Below are positions 23,786 through 35,510 of a stretch of DNA of 64,000 nucleotides, in pieces. How positions within the stretch are numbered: position 1 is the stretch's first letter; each line of letters starts with the position of its first letter. Made by a program: the position numbers and the translations under genes. This DNA comes from Deinandra increscens subsp. villosa (taxonomy: Eukaryota > Streptophyta > Magnoliopsida > Asterales > Asteraceae). A model generated the notes under the pieces. That model made no database searches, was not told the origin of the DNA, and saw only the letters and a program-made list of their open reading frames with translations. The stretch is from contig JBCNJP010000010.1 of assembly GCA_039602395.1 (NCBI GenBank), positions 30,693,414 to 30,757,413 of the forward strand, written 5' to 3'.

Positions 23786-24865
23786 AAAAAAAGAAAAAAA
23801 ATAAAAATGATGAAATAAAGGGATAAACCCAAAAAGACCGCTAATTACGCTTTTTTACCCATTTTCAAATAAAATATTCATACCCTAACCACTGGGCTAG
23901 ACGACTAGACCTCCCTTTGGTTAAGAACATGATCAGGAAAGGTTTTGATTTATACAGTGGTTAGAAATCGGTTTTTCAAAAATAAATAAAAAGAATAGAG
24001 GTAGCTGGGTCTCCAACCCAGAACCTCAACCTTAAATTCATGAATCAGACCACCCAGACACCGGCTAGGTTGTGTTTTAACCCCAATGAAAAAAATATAT
24101 AAGCACAGTGGTTCGCGTGTCTTCTCTTTCACCCAAGAAACACGGCTTAACGTTGTGTTCCCGAGTTCACTTAAGATGAGTGATGTGCGTCAAATTATAC
24201 ATATTATTATATCGAATATTTCTCACATTTTGGATTATTTCTTACTAACTATTATGAAATGGTGTTATATTGTTTTCTTTTTTAGTTCTTCAGTGTAATC
24301 CAGATGAAAATCATAAAAGAAGTAAAAAATGCCTAAAAATGAAGAAAATATGAAGACTTCATGATGTTGCGCCAAGACCCGGGCTTTGCCTCTGCAGAAT
24401 GGACATGATTCCTTCATACATCCCTCTCTCGAGTCAAGACAAAGTGGTAACCCCAAAACTCAACCACATCTCAGAGCACAACTGCTGGAAGACAACGGTG
24501 TGCTCAGCAACCGCTGAAAACTTAGGAGGAGCATTTCTCGAGCTAGAAAATGAGTTACGGGGCCCATAAATAGTGAATTTTGAGTATCTCAATGGGAGGA
24601 AGTAGAATTTAAGGTCAAAACAACATGATTATAAAATAAGCATGACCCCGTGCCCTATTTTGGGCCTAGACGCTCACTTGACAAGCACGGACCGTGCCAC
24701 TAACATAGCACGACCCCGTACCCTGACCACTGACCAGCATGGCCCGTGCCACTGACCTAGCACGGCCCGTGCCCTTTGATAGGCGAAGTTTCTCTCTCTT
24801 CTCTGACAGCACGACCCCGTGCCCTGGTATGGCACGACCTCGTGCCCAAGTCCTCAGCTGCCTAT
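23594..24865 (+). other. Ath1 remnant continued, into its probable LTR
   Basis: No gene. (GA)n microsatellite at 23744-23782. From about 24360 the text looks like an Athila-type LTR. At 24655-24850 the near-palindromes GCACGACCCCGTGCC and GCACGGCCCGTGCC recur six to eight times. A TATA box (TATAAATA) at 24863-24870 on the plus strand follows the array. I could not fix the left LTR edge. Confidence 0.45.
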
Positions 24866-24870
24866 AAATA
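24863..24870 (+). promoter_or_regulatory. TATA box of the Ath1 LTR
   Basis: CCTATAAATACCCC follows the CACG-palindrome array by about 15 bases. A comparable CACTATAAATACC is in Ath2 at 60311-60323. The retroposed insert landed immediately downstream. Confidence 0.5.
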
Positions 24871-26609
24871 CCCCAACCTAATGGGGTTGTTAATAAGGTA
24901 GGTGTGGTGGAGATGAGTGATAATAATTTTATCAGAAGTAATTGGGGTGGGGGGTTCTCTTGGGGCATTACTTATGATGTTGGGTTCTACTATAATGCTT
25001 GGGTAGTACTCTGGTGTACTTATGTACCCTCTTGTTTGCTTTCCTGTTCTCTTGTGTTGTTTTTGGTAAGTGCCTTGTGGCATTTGCTATTTTCATATAC
25101 TTGTTCTACTGATCATTTGGGTCAATCTTGGCTGGTGATCAGATCTGCTATTGTTCATTGGTGGTTAGGATGTGGATGGCATGTAGGATGCATCAACCAT
25201 GAAGAGATAAGGTTGGATGATACCATGGGGCCTAGGACATTATCTTCCTCCCCATATTTTTATATTTGTAGCACATGCCCTTGGTATCAAAACCCTTTTG
25301 TCCCTTTTATTGTGTCTGCCTTTTTCTTTTATATTTTTTTGGGTCTTGCCTCCATTTGGAGGTGGGGTGGGGGGATGTTGGGTCTCAAGATATTGGAGGA
25401 CTAGAGTTTAGAGCTGGCTAGAGTGATTGGTGTCTGCTGCTATAGTTGCAGGGTTGGGGTTGTGGTTTATAATCATGGTTGGGTTGTTAACAAGGATATG
25501 AACGGGTATAAATTGTTTGGCGACAGATACATCAAAGAGTTTGGGTATGAATTGGAAGGTTGGCTGTTAGATATGGTTAGAATGACTAGTGACTGCTGTA
25601 ATAGCTGCAGGGTTGCTCTTTGGGTTTTGTTCAGGAAATTTGGCTTTTGGTTTTTTGGATGGGTGGTTAATATGAATATGGACTGGTATAATATTTTTGG
25701 CAGCAGTTGTAGTAAAGATGTTGAGGTAGGGGATCTTGAGATGAAAGCCATTTACTCAAAGTATGATAATGTTTGTTGGTGCATGTGGCTTTGGAGCTCC
25801 ATGTTTGTTCACTTCAGTGATAATAGTCATTATGGGGCTGAAAGTTTTATCTCTCTCGACAAGAAAGTTTGGGCAAGGGAGAATTTTGATAGTATTACGA
25901 GTTGTGATACTATGAGATTGTTGGGTTTATTAAATATCATTATTTACAGTTGGTCTGCATTGAGGAGTTTTGCAAGATTTGAGTATGAGGCTTATGTTTA
26001 TTGTTGCTGATTGGTGGCATTTGGCATATTAAAATTTTGAATGTGAACCTGGAAGGAATATGTGGTAGGAGCTGTAAGGGGTGCATCTTGCTGCAGGTTT
26101 TGGTTTGTGATTATGTGGCTAGTGTGTTTGGGTGGCTAAATTGGTTATATAGAATGTGGGGAGGAGTTGGATCGAACCTGGGTCTAGTTAGACGGAAAGT
26201 TGGGTGCTTTTAGCTTTATGAATGCGTTTCATGTCAGGCCTGCTATGCGTGTACTCTTATTGGGTTATTGTTGCAATTATTGGGTGTTGGTTGTTGGGCT
26301 ATTGGGTTGTCATTATGGGCCTCGACTACTGCTGGTTAGAACTAGTAAAATGAGTTGGTGGTATAAGGATGCAAAGGGTATTTGGACAGCTTTCATGTTC
26401 TTGGAACATTACTTCCGATGGGTTTTTAGTATCATATGCTTGTATTTTGGTTGTTTTTTGAGTGATAAGGCTGTTACTTGTTTTCCTACTCACCAAACTA
26501 TTAAGGTTGGGAATTGTCCAACCTAATGGTTTTGTGTGTGCTCTTGTACTTGTTGGTTTTATCTATTTATTTTTCCGGGTTTTCCGAAAAAAAAAAATAC
26601 CCCCAACCT
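24866..26609 (+). mobile_element. GT-rich retroposed insert with poly(A) and target duplication
   Basis: The word AAATACCCCAACCT at 24866-24879 is repeated as AAATACCCCCAACCT at 26595-26609, differing only by one C in the run. The second copy directly follows an A run (26587-26597). A long target duplication preceded by a 3' poly(A) is the mark of target-primed retroposition by LINE machinery. The roughly 1.7-kb payload is strikingly rich in G and T on the plus strand and has no reverse transcriptase. It is either a processed transcript or a 5'-truncated unknown retroposon. Confidence 0.7.
24913..26010 (+). pseudogene. Long frame in the GT-rich insert, one internal stop, function unknown
   Basis: From the ATG at 24913 the frame runs to TAG at 25402-25404 and is open again to TGA at 26008-26010, about 360 codons in total. 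The product is rich in Trp, Cys, Val, Gly and Phe with several hydrophobic runs. Two adjacent segments repeat: CCYSCRV...GWVVNKDMNGYKLFGD and CCNSCRV...GWVVNMNMDWYNIFGS, about 165 bases apart. I recognise no family. The composition follows from the GT-rich strand, so chance openness is possible. Confidence 0.3.
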
Positions 26610-27360
26610 CCACCATTTCAACTTGATCATTCTTCCCCTCTTCTCTCTAGTGTAGTTTTTTGTTCTTCTTTTGAGCCATTTGGTGTTTTAATATTTTGTA
26701 ATTAAGTTTATTAGAATATAAACTTAAGTAGTTTTTGCAAAGTATTTGTCTATGAGTCTTTCTTCTTCTCTTAAGCAAATCAATAAAGCTATGATTAGCT
26801 AACTCTTATACTTACTTGGGAAGTAACAAACCTTTGGTGGGTTGGTAAATGACTTTATAAACTCGGTTAAAGTGTGTTTAGTGACTTTATGTAAACCCTT
26901 TTTATATAAAGCTTATTATTAATCTTTTTGACCAAGCGTGCTCTACGTATCACAAACCATTTGAGGACTCGAAATCTCATCAACCTAACTTGTGACACCC
27001 GGTTAGGGGACGATGCATGATCCTTAAGGTGACTCGCACCCCATGCTACATGATACGTTCAGGATCCTTATGTCTATTTAATCAAACCCGGCCGACCACA
27101 CGTGTGCGGGCTGAAAATATTTGGTTGGGAAAAGGGGTTGGTAATATTTTGTCACCTCACGGAAGCCGAAAGGTACGTGTTAGTGAACTTGGCTCTGATT
27201 ACAACTTACGCACATGCCCGAGAGCGGTGTGTGGAAGAGACGGGTCTTAGTCCCTTAAAAAGATCATTTTCATAATAAAATAATCTAGCACGCAGGGTTG
27301 TTCCCCTGTTGGTTCATGACAGCGTGTCGTGTGTAACGATTGCCTGAGAGGGGGCCCTAC
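26610..27360 (+). other. Rest of the Ath1 LTR and flank
   Basis: CACCATTTCAACTTG continues the LTR after the insert. No gene. From about 26990 the text changes (GTGACACCCGGTTAGG); it looks like another LTR or leader fragment that I cannot name. Confidence 0.35.
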
Positions 27361-27491
27361 TGTTGGATATTATATGTCCAGACCCGAAAAATCTTGCACC
27401 CGACCCGGTTACGACCCGTAAGAGTTACACTGGGTGCAACGAACTCTAAACTCGCTTACTTGTTAACCGGTAAAAGAAACGGAAACGTTTG

Positions 27492-27527
<36 letters not shown>

Positions 27528-27713
27528 AGGGTTAGGTTTAAATGAGAACTTTTTCCTTTGAGAACTTTTGAGAACCATTCTGAGCCACTAATTTTCAGGG
27601 GGGGAAGCATTCAAATTCATGGGGGAGGGGGGGGGATTTCCATATATATAAACTAGTTGCTTAGAATGGTTCTGAAAAGTTCTCAAACCAAATTGGTTCT
27701 CAAATGATCCTCT

Positions 27714-27769
<56 letters not shown>

Positions 27770-28954
27770 TAGTTATAAATAATTAATAATCAATAATATT
27801 ATTATTAACGGGCTTAATAATAAAGGGTAAACGATATTTATATAAAAGTGGTTTTATTTAAATTCACGGTCGAGTTATTCGTTAGTGAAATTTTTACTAA
27901 CGTTGGCTCGTGGGCTCGCGTACGAGATGGACTTAAAATTCGACAGGGTCGTTTATCTAATACATATTAGATGATTAGGGGTGGAAACCTAATCACCTAA
28001 TTGAGGGGTTCGACAGCTAAACAAAAGAAAAGAGATTGAAAAATCTCTATTGTTTCCTCTCGACACAAACAGAATGAAAACGACAGCCGCCGTTTTTTTG
28101 GTGCCGATCGCCGCCACTGCTCGTCCGGTGGCAATCTTCGAGCCACTATATCTTGGTGATTGTTTCTAGTCAATGCCCATAGACCACCTTATGGTCTAGA
28201 GATCGTCGCCTCGTACGCCTTGATCCGCCGCTCGGTTTGCCGCCAATCGCCGTCGCAAATCCGCCGATCATCACCGTGTAACTCGCCGCTGCCGCTCGCC
28301 ACCGTCGCCGTCGTTACCTGCCACCACTACCGTCGCTCGCCTGCCGTCGCTTGATCGTCGCATGTCGACACGAGCCCGACGCCTTTCGCTGTGCGTCATC
28401 TTCGGTTGCAATCAGACTCGAATCTGATTGATCTCGTAGTCTCGCGAGACGCGACGTCAATTGAGACATACTCTCGCGACGCGTAATGACCACGGGTCAT
28501 ATAGCAGTCCCGTAGTGGTACGCGACACTAGACCACGAGTATAATCGCGATACGCGACAAACGTTGGAGATCGAAAGTGGTCCGTTTTGTTCCGTTTCAA
28601 CCTAGCGCCTCGTTTGTTGAAACTCGGTGTCTTAAATGTTTGTTCAACATCGCCAAGGTATATCTAAACTCTGTTTAGTTTAGATTATTTTGATTTCGAT
28701 CTTATTATCGTTATTTATTTCGTGTTAACCGGTTTAACGCAAATAGGTATTTGTGTGGTTTTTGGTGATCGTGATCCTGTTGACACGATTATGGCATTTT
28801 AATTAGTAAAATCGTTTTATTCCGCTGCGTTACGGATTACCGGTTTAATCTGTTTTTACACTCTGATTTACTAAAACCCTGTCAGTAATGTTTCATTTAA
28901 ATGTAAAAGTTTTTTTAACGTCACCGGGCACCCGTATACCACTGTCCAAACCCA
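27361..28954 (+). repeat. Cop-D 5' LTR with a MITE inside
   Basis: Begins TGTTGGATATTATATG and ends CCAAACCCA, five bases before the primer-binding site. It contains the MITE and its (TA)n flanks (27494-27768). A GC-rich (CGCCGTCG-like) stretch spans 28085-28360, and a CGCGA-rich word cluster spans 28440-28560. The partner LTR is not in the window, so the edges rest on TG/CA and the primer site only. Confidence 0.65.
27525..27720. mobile_element. MITE copy 1 in a (TA)n microsatellite
   Basis: About 196 bases with imperfect inverted ends: TATAGGGTTAGGTTTAAATG on the left and the complement of ATGATCCTCTCCCTATA on the right. The inner TGAGAAC/GTTCTCA is shared. Long (TA)n tracts abut both sides (27494-27522 and 27721-27768). 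A second copy is at 61495-61684. The placement resembles Micron, the microsatellite-targeting element described in rice. Confidence 0.8.
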
Positions 28955-30387
28955 ATAGTGGTATCAGAGCCTTGACCACCACAAGCAAATCCTGACCAGT
29001 CGGGTTTAATTTGGTGGATTCGTGAACTGGGGTTAAAAACCGAAAGTCGAACGAATTGCCTTTATACATGTTTGGTCGATTTAATTCCACCAAATTTTTC
29101 AATTCGTTAATTGATTGTTTAACGTGCATATTCGGCTAGACCCAAATTATGGTTGAGATTGGTTGTCGTGTTTTTTTGGCCCATTTTGGCCCACTTGTAT
29201 TTTGGTTTTGGATTGGCCCACTTGGTTTTTGGGTTCAAAAGTTGTATCTAAAATAGATTAGGTTTTTATTCTATTTTCTTGTAAATGCTCACTTTCGCCC
29301 TGGACGAACGTGATGAGTATTGATGCGACTACTCCATCATGGCGAATGTTCTTGTCTAAGGACACTGCTGTGCATGGCAAGTATCCACGACCAAAACACC
29401 AACGAATTCCAATCAATCAAGAAGAGCTTACGAAGCCAAAGGGAGCGTTAGAGACGACCGAATGATCTTTCAAGACTCATACTTGTGGCTGATTTTACCT
29501 TTTGTCCCAGACCTTATTCGACATTGTCATTAGGCTCTGACAATGTCGAAACCTCTTAAGCCAAATACGTGTATGTTTTCATGTGCGTTTTGGTTCCTTC
29601 TCTTAACTCGCTTAACACGCCAACTAAAACTCCAAACTAAGTTTTAATCGGTTAAAAATGTTTTACAATCAATTGATTCGTGTCCTAAAATTTTATTAAG
29701 ACTCGAAGTTACCTAACCAATTCTATTTGACTGTGATCTCGAATTTTTCGATCTTAGATATCGAACTTATAACTGATTGGTTATTGCCTTGCAAGGTTAT
29801 TAAATTGACTGTCTCGAATGAGATAGGGTTCTTGAGTAAGCTTAGTCAAACGCTAATTAATTAAAACACTGACTAAATAATCCTATCTGTAAACCATAGA
29901 ACGGATAGATTATGCCATCCCAGTCAAGTCTAACTTGGAACATATTTATCAAATGCATCAGTGTTGGAGTATTTCAACACCGCACTTGGTGTTCAGGGTA
30001 TCTTCCAAGGTGTATGCATTGAAGTATTTCAACACCGTGCATGCACACTGACCACTGAGGACATCTATCATTTTCTTTACTAGTACTTTGTGTATTGGAG
30101 TATTTCAACACCGTACATCTAGTCACTCGTAAACAAAATGGCACAGATGAGGCTAAACGTATTTCGCGTTTTAAATCGCGAAAGCCTCATGAACGGGAGT
30201 TATGACCGATTTTTACAAGAGATAATCGTTGTCCATCCGATTACTTAGTTGACCAGTGATTGCACTTAATGCTGCCTTTGTGGGTCAACTACTAATTGGG
30301 TTCCCACATTCCTATTCAAGATTTGCTTGCCGTATTTGAATACGAATACTATATCGAAACACTAAAACGAATTTCCTATTGTTTCAT
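28955..30387 (+). other. Cop-D primer-binding site and long leader
   Basis: TGGTATCAGAGC at 28959-28970 matches initiator tRNA-Met. The leader is about 1.4 kb and non-coding. The phrase GAGTATTTCAACACCG (or GAAGTATTTCAACACCG) occurs three times, near 29967, 30022 and 30098. Confidence 0.7.
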
Positions 30388-30565
30388 ATGGCGGCACCTG
30401 TTGCAAGCAACGAGGTTTTCCAGCTTAAGTCTCTCCTTGAGAAAGAGGAACTTGATGACACCAATGTCCTCGACTGATATCATAATCTGAAAATTGTCCT
30501 GCAAATGGCCAACAAGCTCCACGTGTTGGAACAGGTAGTGCCCGAGGCACCAGAAAATGGCACTG
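30388..30565 (+). pseudogene. gag: Cop-D gag, piece 1
   Basis: Starts at ATG 30388-30390 (MAAPVASNEVFQLKSLLEKE). It resembles the N-terminus of copia gag: SLLEKEELDDTNVLD, then YHNLKIVLQ. The codon that should be Trp after the LD is TGA at 30475-30477, a G-to-A type nonsense change. Reading stops at 30565, where Cop-E inserted. Confidence 0.8.
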
Positions 30566-31387
30566 TGTCAGGACCAAATTTGAGCCTTTACTCATCCAAT
30601 ACACAGATTCAAGTGCGGAAATCATGAATCCATGATCAAATCATAGTGTTTGCTTGTTGAAATCCTTAGATTTCGCCTCTGAAACTCAAGAACTTGAGGG
30701 TTTTCACACACAAGTGCTCTCTATCTTCAAAACAGTCGTCCAAGAGTGTATCTAGGGTTATTCTAGAGTGGCTATTTATACTAGAGAGAGCACAGGTCGT
30801 GATTGTGCTAAAATCAAGAGAATGTTATTGAAGTTAGTGCATTTTATGACATCAGACAGCCGAGATCGCCAAGAATGAGCCTGAAGTCGCCAAGACTGGT
30901 TGGTGACCTTGCCAAGGCTTTGTGAGGTCGCCAACCTTGGTGAGGTCGCCAAGGGTTGGCGAGGTCGCCAAGGAGACTTGCCCAAGTCGCCAAGAACTCT
31001 TGGTGAGGTCGCCAAGCCTTGGTGAGGTCGCCAAGAACAAAGCCCAGATCACCAAGTCTTGGTGAGGTCGCCAAGGTTGGTGAGGTCTACAAGGCTTAGC
31101 AGCGAGATCTCCAAGAACAAACGAGATCTCCAAGGCTTATCAGCGAGATCTCCAAGAACAAACGAGATCTTCAAGAACAAAACCAGATCTCCAAGACCAG
31201 TGTCCAAATCACCAAGACTATCTGGAAATCACTAAGAACAATCCCAAAACTCTAGGAATCATTATGGGATCGCTAAGGGTTGTTATTATGAAATCACTTA
31301 GTGTTATTAGCAAAACCCAAGTGAAGGATGAAACCAACTCCTAAGGTGTAATGTTTGAGTTGCCACCAACCTAATATAGGTCTTACA
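30566..31387 (-). repeat. Cop-E 3' LTR
   Basis: 822 bases, TGTCAGGACC...GGTCTTACA. The GTCGCCAAG word array is at 30861-31278, and the TATA box (AGTATAAATA on minus) is at 30774-30783, directly downstream of the array. Confidence 0.95.
30861..31278. repeat. GAGGTCGCCAAG word array in the Cop-E LTR
   Basis: About 20 variants of GAGGTCGCCAAG or GAGATCTCCAAG occur at irregular spacing in about 420 bases, repeated at 39186-39603 in the other LTR. The array ends about 80 bases upstream of the LTR TATA box in the element's orientation. Confidence 0.88.
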
Positions 31388-31659
31388 AATTCCCCCTTTG
31401 GTGGCAATAGAAACATGTGAGACTGACAAACTATCTGAGTTGTCCGAGTAGCATCAGCAAGAACCTCGAGTACTTCCTAGCAAGATACATATAATGATCA
31501 TCTAAGCAAATGCTCAGTTCGGAATATAATCTACAGAGGTCTTCCCGCGCAAATTTATTCAAATCAGAATAGTTCCACAGCTCCAACACCCTTTGTGAAC
31601 CACGGGAGAGATAACAAATCCTTTGGCTAACCATGATCTAGTTCTTCAAGGTACTCAGG

Positions 31660-32412
31660 CTTCAGTGGTCATTTTGATCTTGCATGGTCTTTATTCTCCT
31701 ATTGCTCTTCATGTCACGAGCCATAGGTTGTTCACTAACTTTGGCTTTTTCTCTTGTTTTCAGTTTCTTTCTTTTTTGGACCCCTAGTATCAGAACTGGT
31801 AGAGTCAGAACTTGATTCTGATCCAGGTTGGAATCTTGACCCAGATTCGGGTTTGGATCCAGATTTATTTGAGTTATTGTTAGCATCATTGCCAGATGCA
31901 TCAGCTTCAATACCAGACTCTTCATCTTCATCTTCTGATTTGTCTGATTCAGTTGCATCTTTGGTTGAAGCTCTGTCTTCAGGTTCTGAATGCATAGGGT
32001 CATCATGAATGGGAGAGTTGATTGGATGATCATCTTGTAGATTTGCTGCATTATTATCAGGATCAGCAGCATTGACATCTGACATATCATCATCATCATT
32101 GTTATTTCCTTAATCTTCATCCACACCAATTCCCTCAATCATTTTCGGGAAAAATGGAACTTCGGGTCCATCATACTGACCCAGCCGGTAATGCGTGTAA
32201 GAACCGGGCATCATTCTCCTAGAAACCAAGTATGGCTCTGTCTTTAGTGATCCAACTTGAGTTTTCCATAATTCTGAAAGCCTGTTCATATAGACTGGCA
32301 TCTGTCCAGCTTCTGTTAAATTCACAGAATTGATTATGAGCCTTGGAGAAATCCAGAGGGGCATTGGCTGCTCTTTCCTGTCTGGGAGCCATCTGCACAT
32401 AAGAAACAACAT
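31660..32412 (-). pseudogene. Cop-E extra ORF (acidic), between pol and 3' LTR
   Basis: A frame from 32412 to about 31735 with one TAA at 32110-32112. The N-terminal part has no domain I know (GQMPVYMNRLSELWK, SYTHYRLGQYDGPEVPFF). The C-terminal part is Asp/Glu/Ser/Asn-rich (SDKSEDEDEESGIE) and ends in a basic tail. A splice-acceptor-like TTTCTTATGTGCAG lies just before ATGGCTCCC near 32393, so this may be a downstream exon. It holds the same position as the extra ORF of Cop-C but I cannot align the two. Confidence 0.45.
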
Positions 32413-35087
32413 GATTACATCAAATTTGACAAGTTAACTGAATATCATGGCACACTAGATTCGTGATAGTGACAGAGCTTTTCAATTAACTTACAAAGAC
32501 ATAAAAGAAGTTTACTTAAGACATAGGCTCAAATTTCCTCAAAAACAATCAATTCAGTTTAACAGAGGATGTCAGTAGACATGACCCAAATTCCAGTAAT
32601 TTCCCTTGAAATAGTAACTTTTATTGTAAATGTTGACTTTGGCGAAGGACAAGGTGAATTTTGACTCAAGAATGCCGTTTGATGTTTATTTGATGAAAAA
32701 CACAAGTAATGGCAAGTTATGATAGAATTTGAGAAATTTGTGTAAAATTTCACTCAAATGAGTAGACTCTTGTTAAAAAGTCAACATTTTGACTCAAATG
32801 ACTCAAAAAGCTTAAGAAGGAATCAAGAAGTGATTCCCCCTATACTTGAGTTTTTCAAAATTTGGATTATTGATTTTGGGGTCAAACAAGATTCTTGAAC
32901 CAAGTATTCCTAATCCAACATGATTTGAGCAATTTGAGACACTTACAGACACTTATATTCTATTTAACTACTTGTACGGGAGTAATATGAAAAATTTTCA
33001 CTTATGCATATACAAGATGTTAAATGATGAATCAGGATACATGTATGAAGTTCTGACATGCTTAAATCACATAACCAAAGTCAAATAAAGTCAAGTAAAA
33101 GAACAAGAAGCATTCAATATCTAACATGAGCATCAACATCAAGGCCAGAGACAAATAGGATCAATCAGCCCTAAATTCTAACCTTGCTAGCATTTATTTT
33201 CTTATAAGTGTGATATGAGCTTCAATAGTTCCTAACCTAACCATTTATTTAGAATAATAGATAAAGACTCATAAAACAATGACTAATATGCATGTAATTT
33301 CATTAAATCAAGTATAGTTTTAAACCTTACTCAGAATTGCAGAAATTTAGCATGCTAAGTCATATTTCATGAAATTTATTGAGTTATTGCATAATAAGTA
33401 GAACAATCCACCTGAATGGTCAGAAGTCAAATTTCCAATACTTTATTAGAGATCAGAAGACATACCTCGAAGAAGATCTAATGTTTGCTAAGATCTAATT
33501 CAGATATTTCTAGAAATCAACAGGTTCAATGCTTGATCCTGTTTGTGATTAATCATGAATTGATTAGAATTTGACTAATGTGATTCAAATTGATTGAGTG
33601 AGTTTAATGAATAGCCCCTGTGTAGCTCAATAGTTGTATATCAAGAATTGCCATAAATTTAAGACACATACCTCTTTGATGATCTACAATGAGCTAAGAT
33701 CAATTTAAGAGACAAGAATGTCTTGGAATGTTTCTTGATAGAAATCTGTTATTAAATTTGGCAAAATTTGTTAAGCAATTGATTGATAGCCACACACAGC
33801 CAAATTAGGGTCAGAATCATTAAACAGGAGTGAAATACACCAGACTTGACTTAAAAAGTCAACTATGCAAGCATTCATCAAAAACCAAGTCAAGACAAGT
33901 TAAACATTGCAGATTTGTCCTAAATTAAGTTCAAACCTATGTTAGACAATTTGAAGTCCTCAACTTGACTTATTTTAACAAGTTAGGTTGCATATCCAGT
34001 GAATTTCAATTGAGAATGAGAAACCCAATAAAATGGTCATAAGTAGCCTTTATGTTGTATTATTTGGTCAATTTTATTTAAAGCAACATAAAAACGACCA
34101 ATGTTACCATTTTAGGTCAAGGATTTCATTCCTGAAGTTATTTGAGTCAAATGACTCTTATTGATATGAGTTTAGATCTTTTAAAGTCCAATTTGGGTCA
34201 AACTAGTAAAGTTTGATAAAAATTTACCATTTTGACCAAAAGGATGAGATTTACATCAAGTTTATCTCATTTAGGACTTAACTTATTTACTAAACTCATC
34301 ATTTTGTTTCTTTTTAAAAAAAAAATTTTAGAATTTTGACATGAATTGTTCCAAAAATCAACTTATTACCTTAACGGGTCAAACTAAGACCATGTCTAGT
34401 TTTAGCATCAATTTTGAAGCTTTTGAAGCCCGGATTGCATTTAGAAGCAACCAAATGCAACACATTGATGTTTTGAAACATCCATAACCAAGACATCTCA
34501 TTATTCAATCCATCCCATTCATATTTCAGAATTCATCCAAAAACAGAGAAAGTAATAATGAGTTATTGTAGACACAATTTGTAATGATCAAATTCAAAGC
34601 AATAGCCTAAACTAGCTGAAATTTTAATCAATCAACATGTTTATGTCACTACTGTCTAACTCTAATTCTTTTGAATCCAAAACAACACAAATTGCAAGCC
34701 CTAAACCTCAAAAATTTATTCATAGGGGCGGTTCTTGAACCACAAATTAACCCAAAACACAATTATCAAATCAAGACACGAAATTGGTACCTTGTAATGG
34801 TGCACACAATGATTCCTAGCACTAAACAGGTCTCAATCTGTGCAAAAACCAACAACATTTGTGAGAAATTGTGTACATACGGTCGCGATTGAGCTATGGT
34901 TCGATGAGGGAGAATAGGTTCAATCCCGTGTAAAACCTTAAAGCAAAACTGACCTCTATGTTCAAGAACAGTGTGCGAATCAACCGTTCTTGATTTGAGG
35001 ATCGATTATTGGAGGAATCGCGGTCGGAGGAGAGAGTTTGAGGTGTCGAGGTTTCGCCGAGAGAGAGAGGGAGCGGGCAGTGAGTGT

Positions 35088-35097
35088 TCTTATATTT
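35088..35097 (-). promoter_or_regulatory. Possible internal promoter of Cop-E
   Basis: Minus-strand AAATATAAGAAC is followed by a (CT)n-rich leader (CCCTCTCTCTCTCGG), as in plant core promoters. A donor-like GAG/GTCAGT lies near 34950. The word array is immediately upstream. It would drive the region leading to the extra ORF. This is sequence inference only. Confidence 0.3.
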
Positions 35098-35178
35098 GAA
35101 TTAGAGTAATGAAATTGACTCCCCCTTTTATTAGAACAGGCGAGGTCGTAAACAAACTTAGGGTTTAAATTTGAGGTA

Positions 35179-35510
35179 AACGAGATCGCCAAGGAAGTCA
35201 GAGATCGCTAAGGTTATTATTGACTTAGCGAAATCGCTAAGAAGAATCTTGGACCAAACAAGATCGCCAATCGTTAACCTCAGCGAAATCGCCAAGAGTA
35301 AACTTAGCGAAATCGCCAAAGCAGAACAGCCTTTTTGGCGAGATCGCCAAAGGTGACTCAAGAGTCAGGCGAGATCGCCAATGAGTTGGTTTGCTGAGAT
35401 CGCCAACTGATTTTATGGCGAGATCGCCAAGCTTAAACTCTCGGTTATTTTTAATGAATAGCTAAGGTACCCTGAGATCGCCAAAGGGGAGTTTCGAGAT
35501 CGCCAACAGC
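35179..35510. repeat. GAGATCGCCAAG word array inside Cop-E
   Basis: About twelve copies of GAGATCGCCAA or GAAATCGCCAA occur. This is the same word family as the LTR array, but over 3 kb from either LTR and not a copy of LTR sequence. It lies directly upstream, in element orientation, of the TATA-like site at 35088-35097. Confidence 0.85.

Noticed and set aside
24666..24968. Minus-strand frame across the CACG-palindrome array
   Set aside because: Composition follows the repeats; no domain.
28959..28970. tRNA gene at TGGTATCAGAGC sites
   Set aside because: These are primer-binding sites complementary to the tRNA-Met 3' end; no cloverleaf surrounds them.
30776..31133. Overlapping frames in the Cop-E LTR array with repeated GDLTKAWRP-like text
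   Set aside because: Periodic words keep several frames open at once; the product is a by-product of the repeat and no ATG context or homologue supports it.
30861..31278. CRISPR-like reading of the GTCGCCAAG array
   Set aside because: Eukaryotic LTR sequence; spacing and unit length vary and there are no spacers of uniform size. The same applies to the other word arrays.
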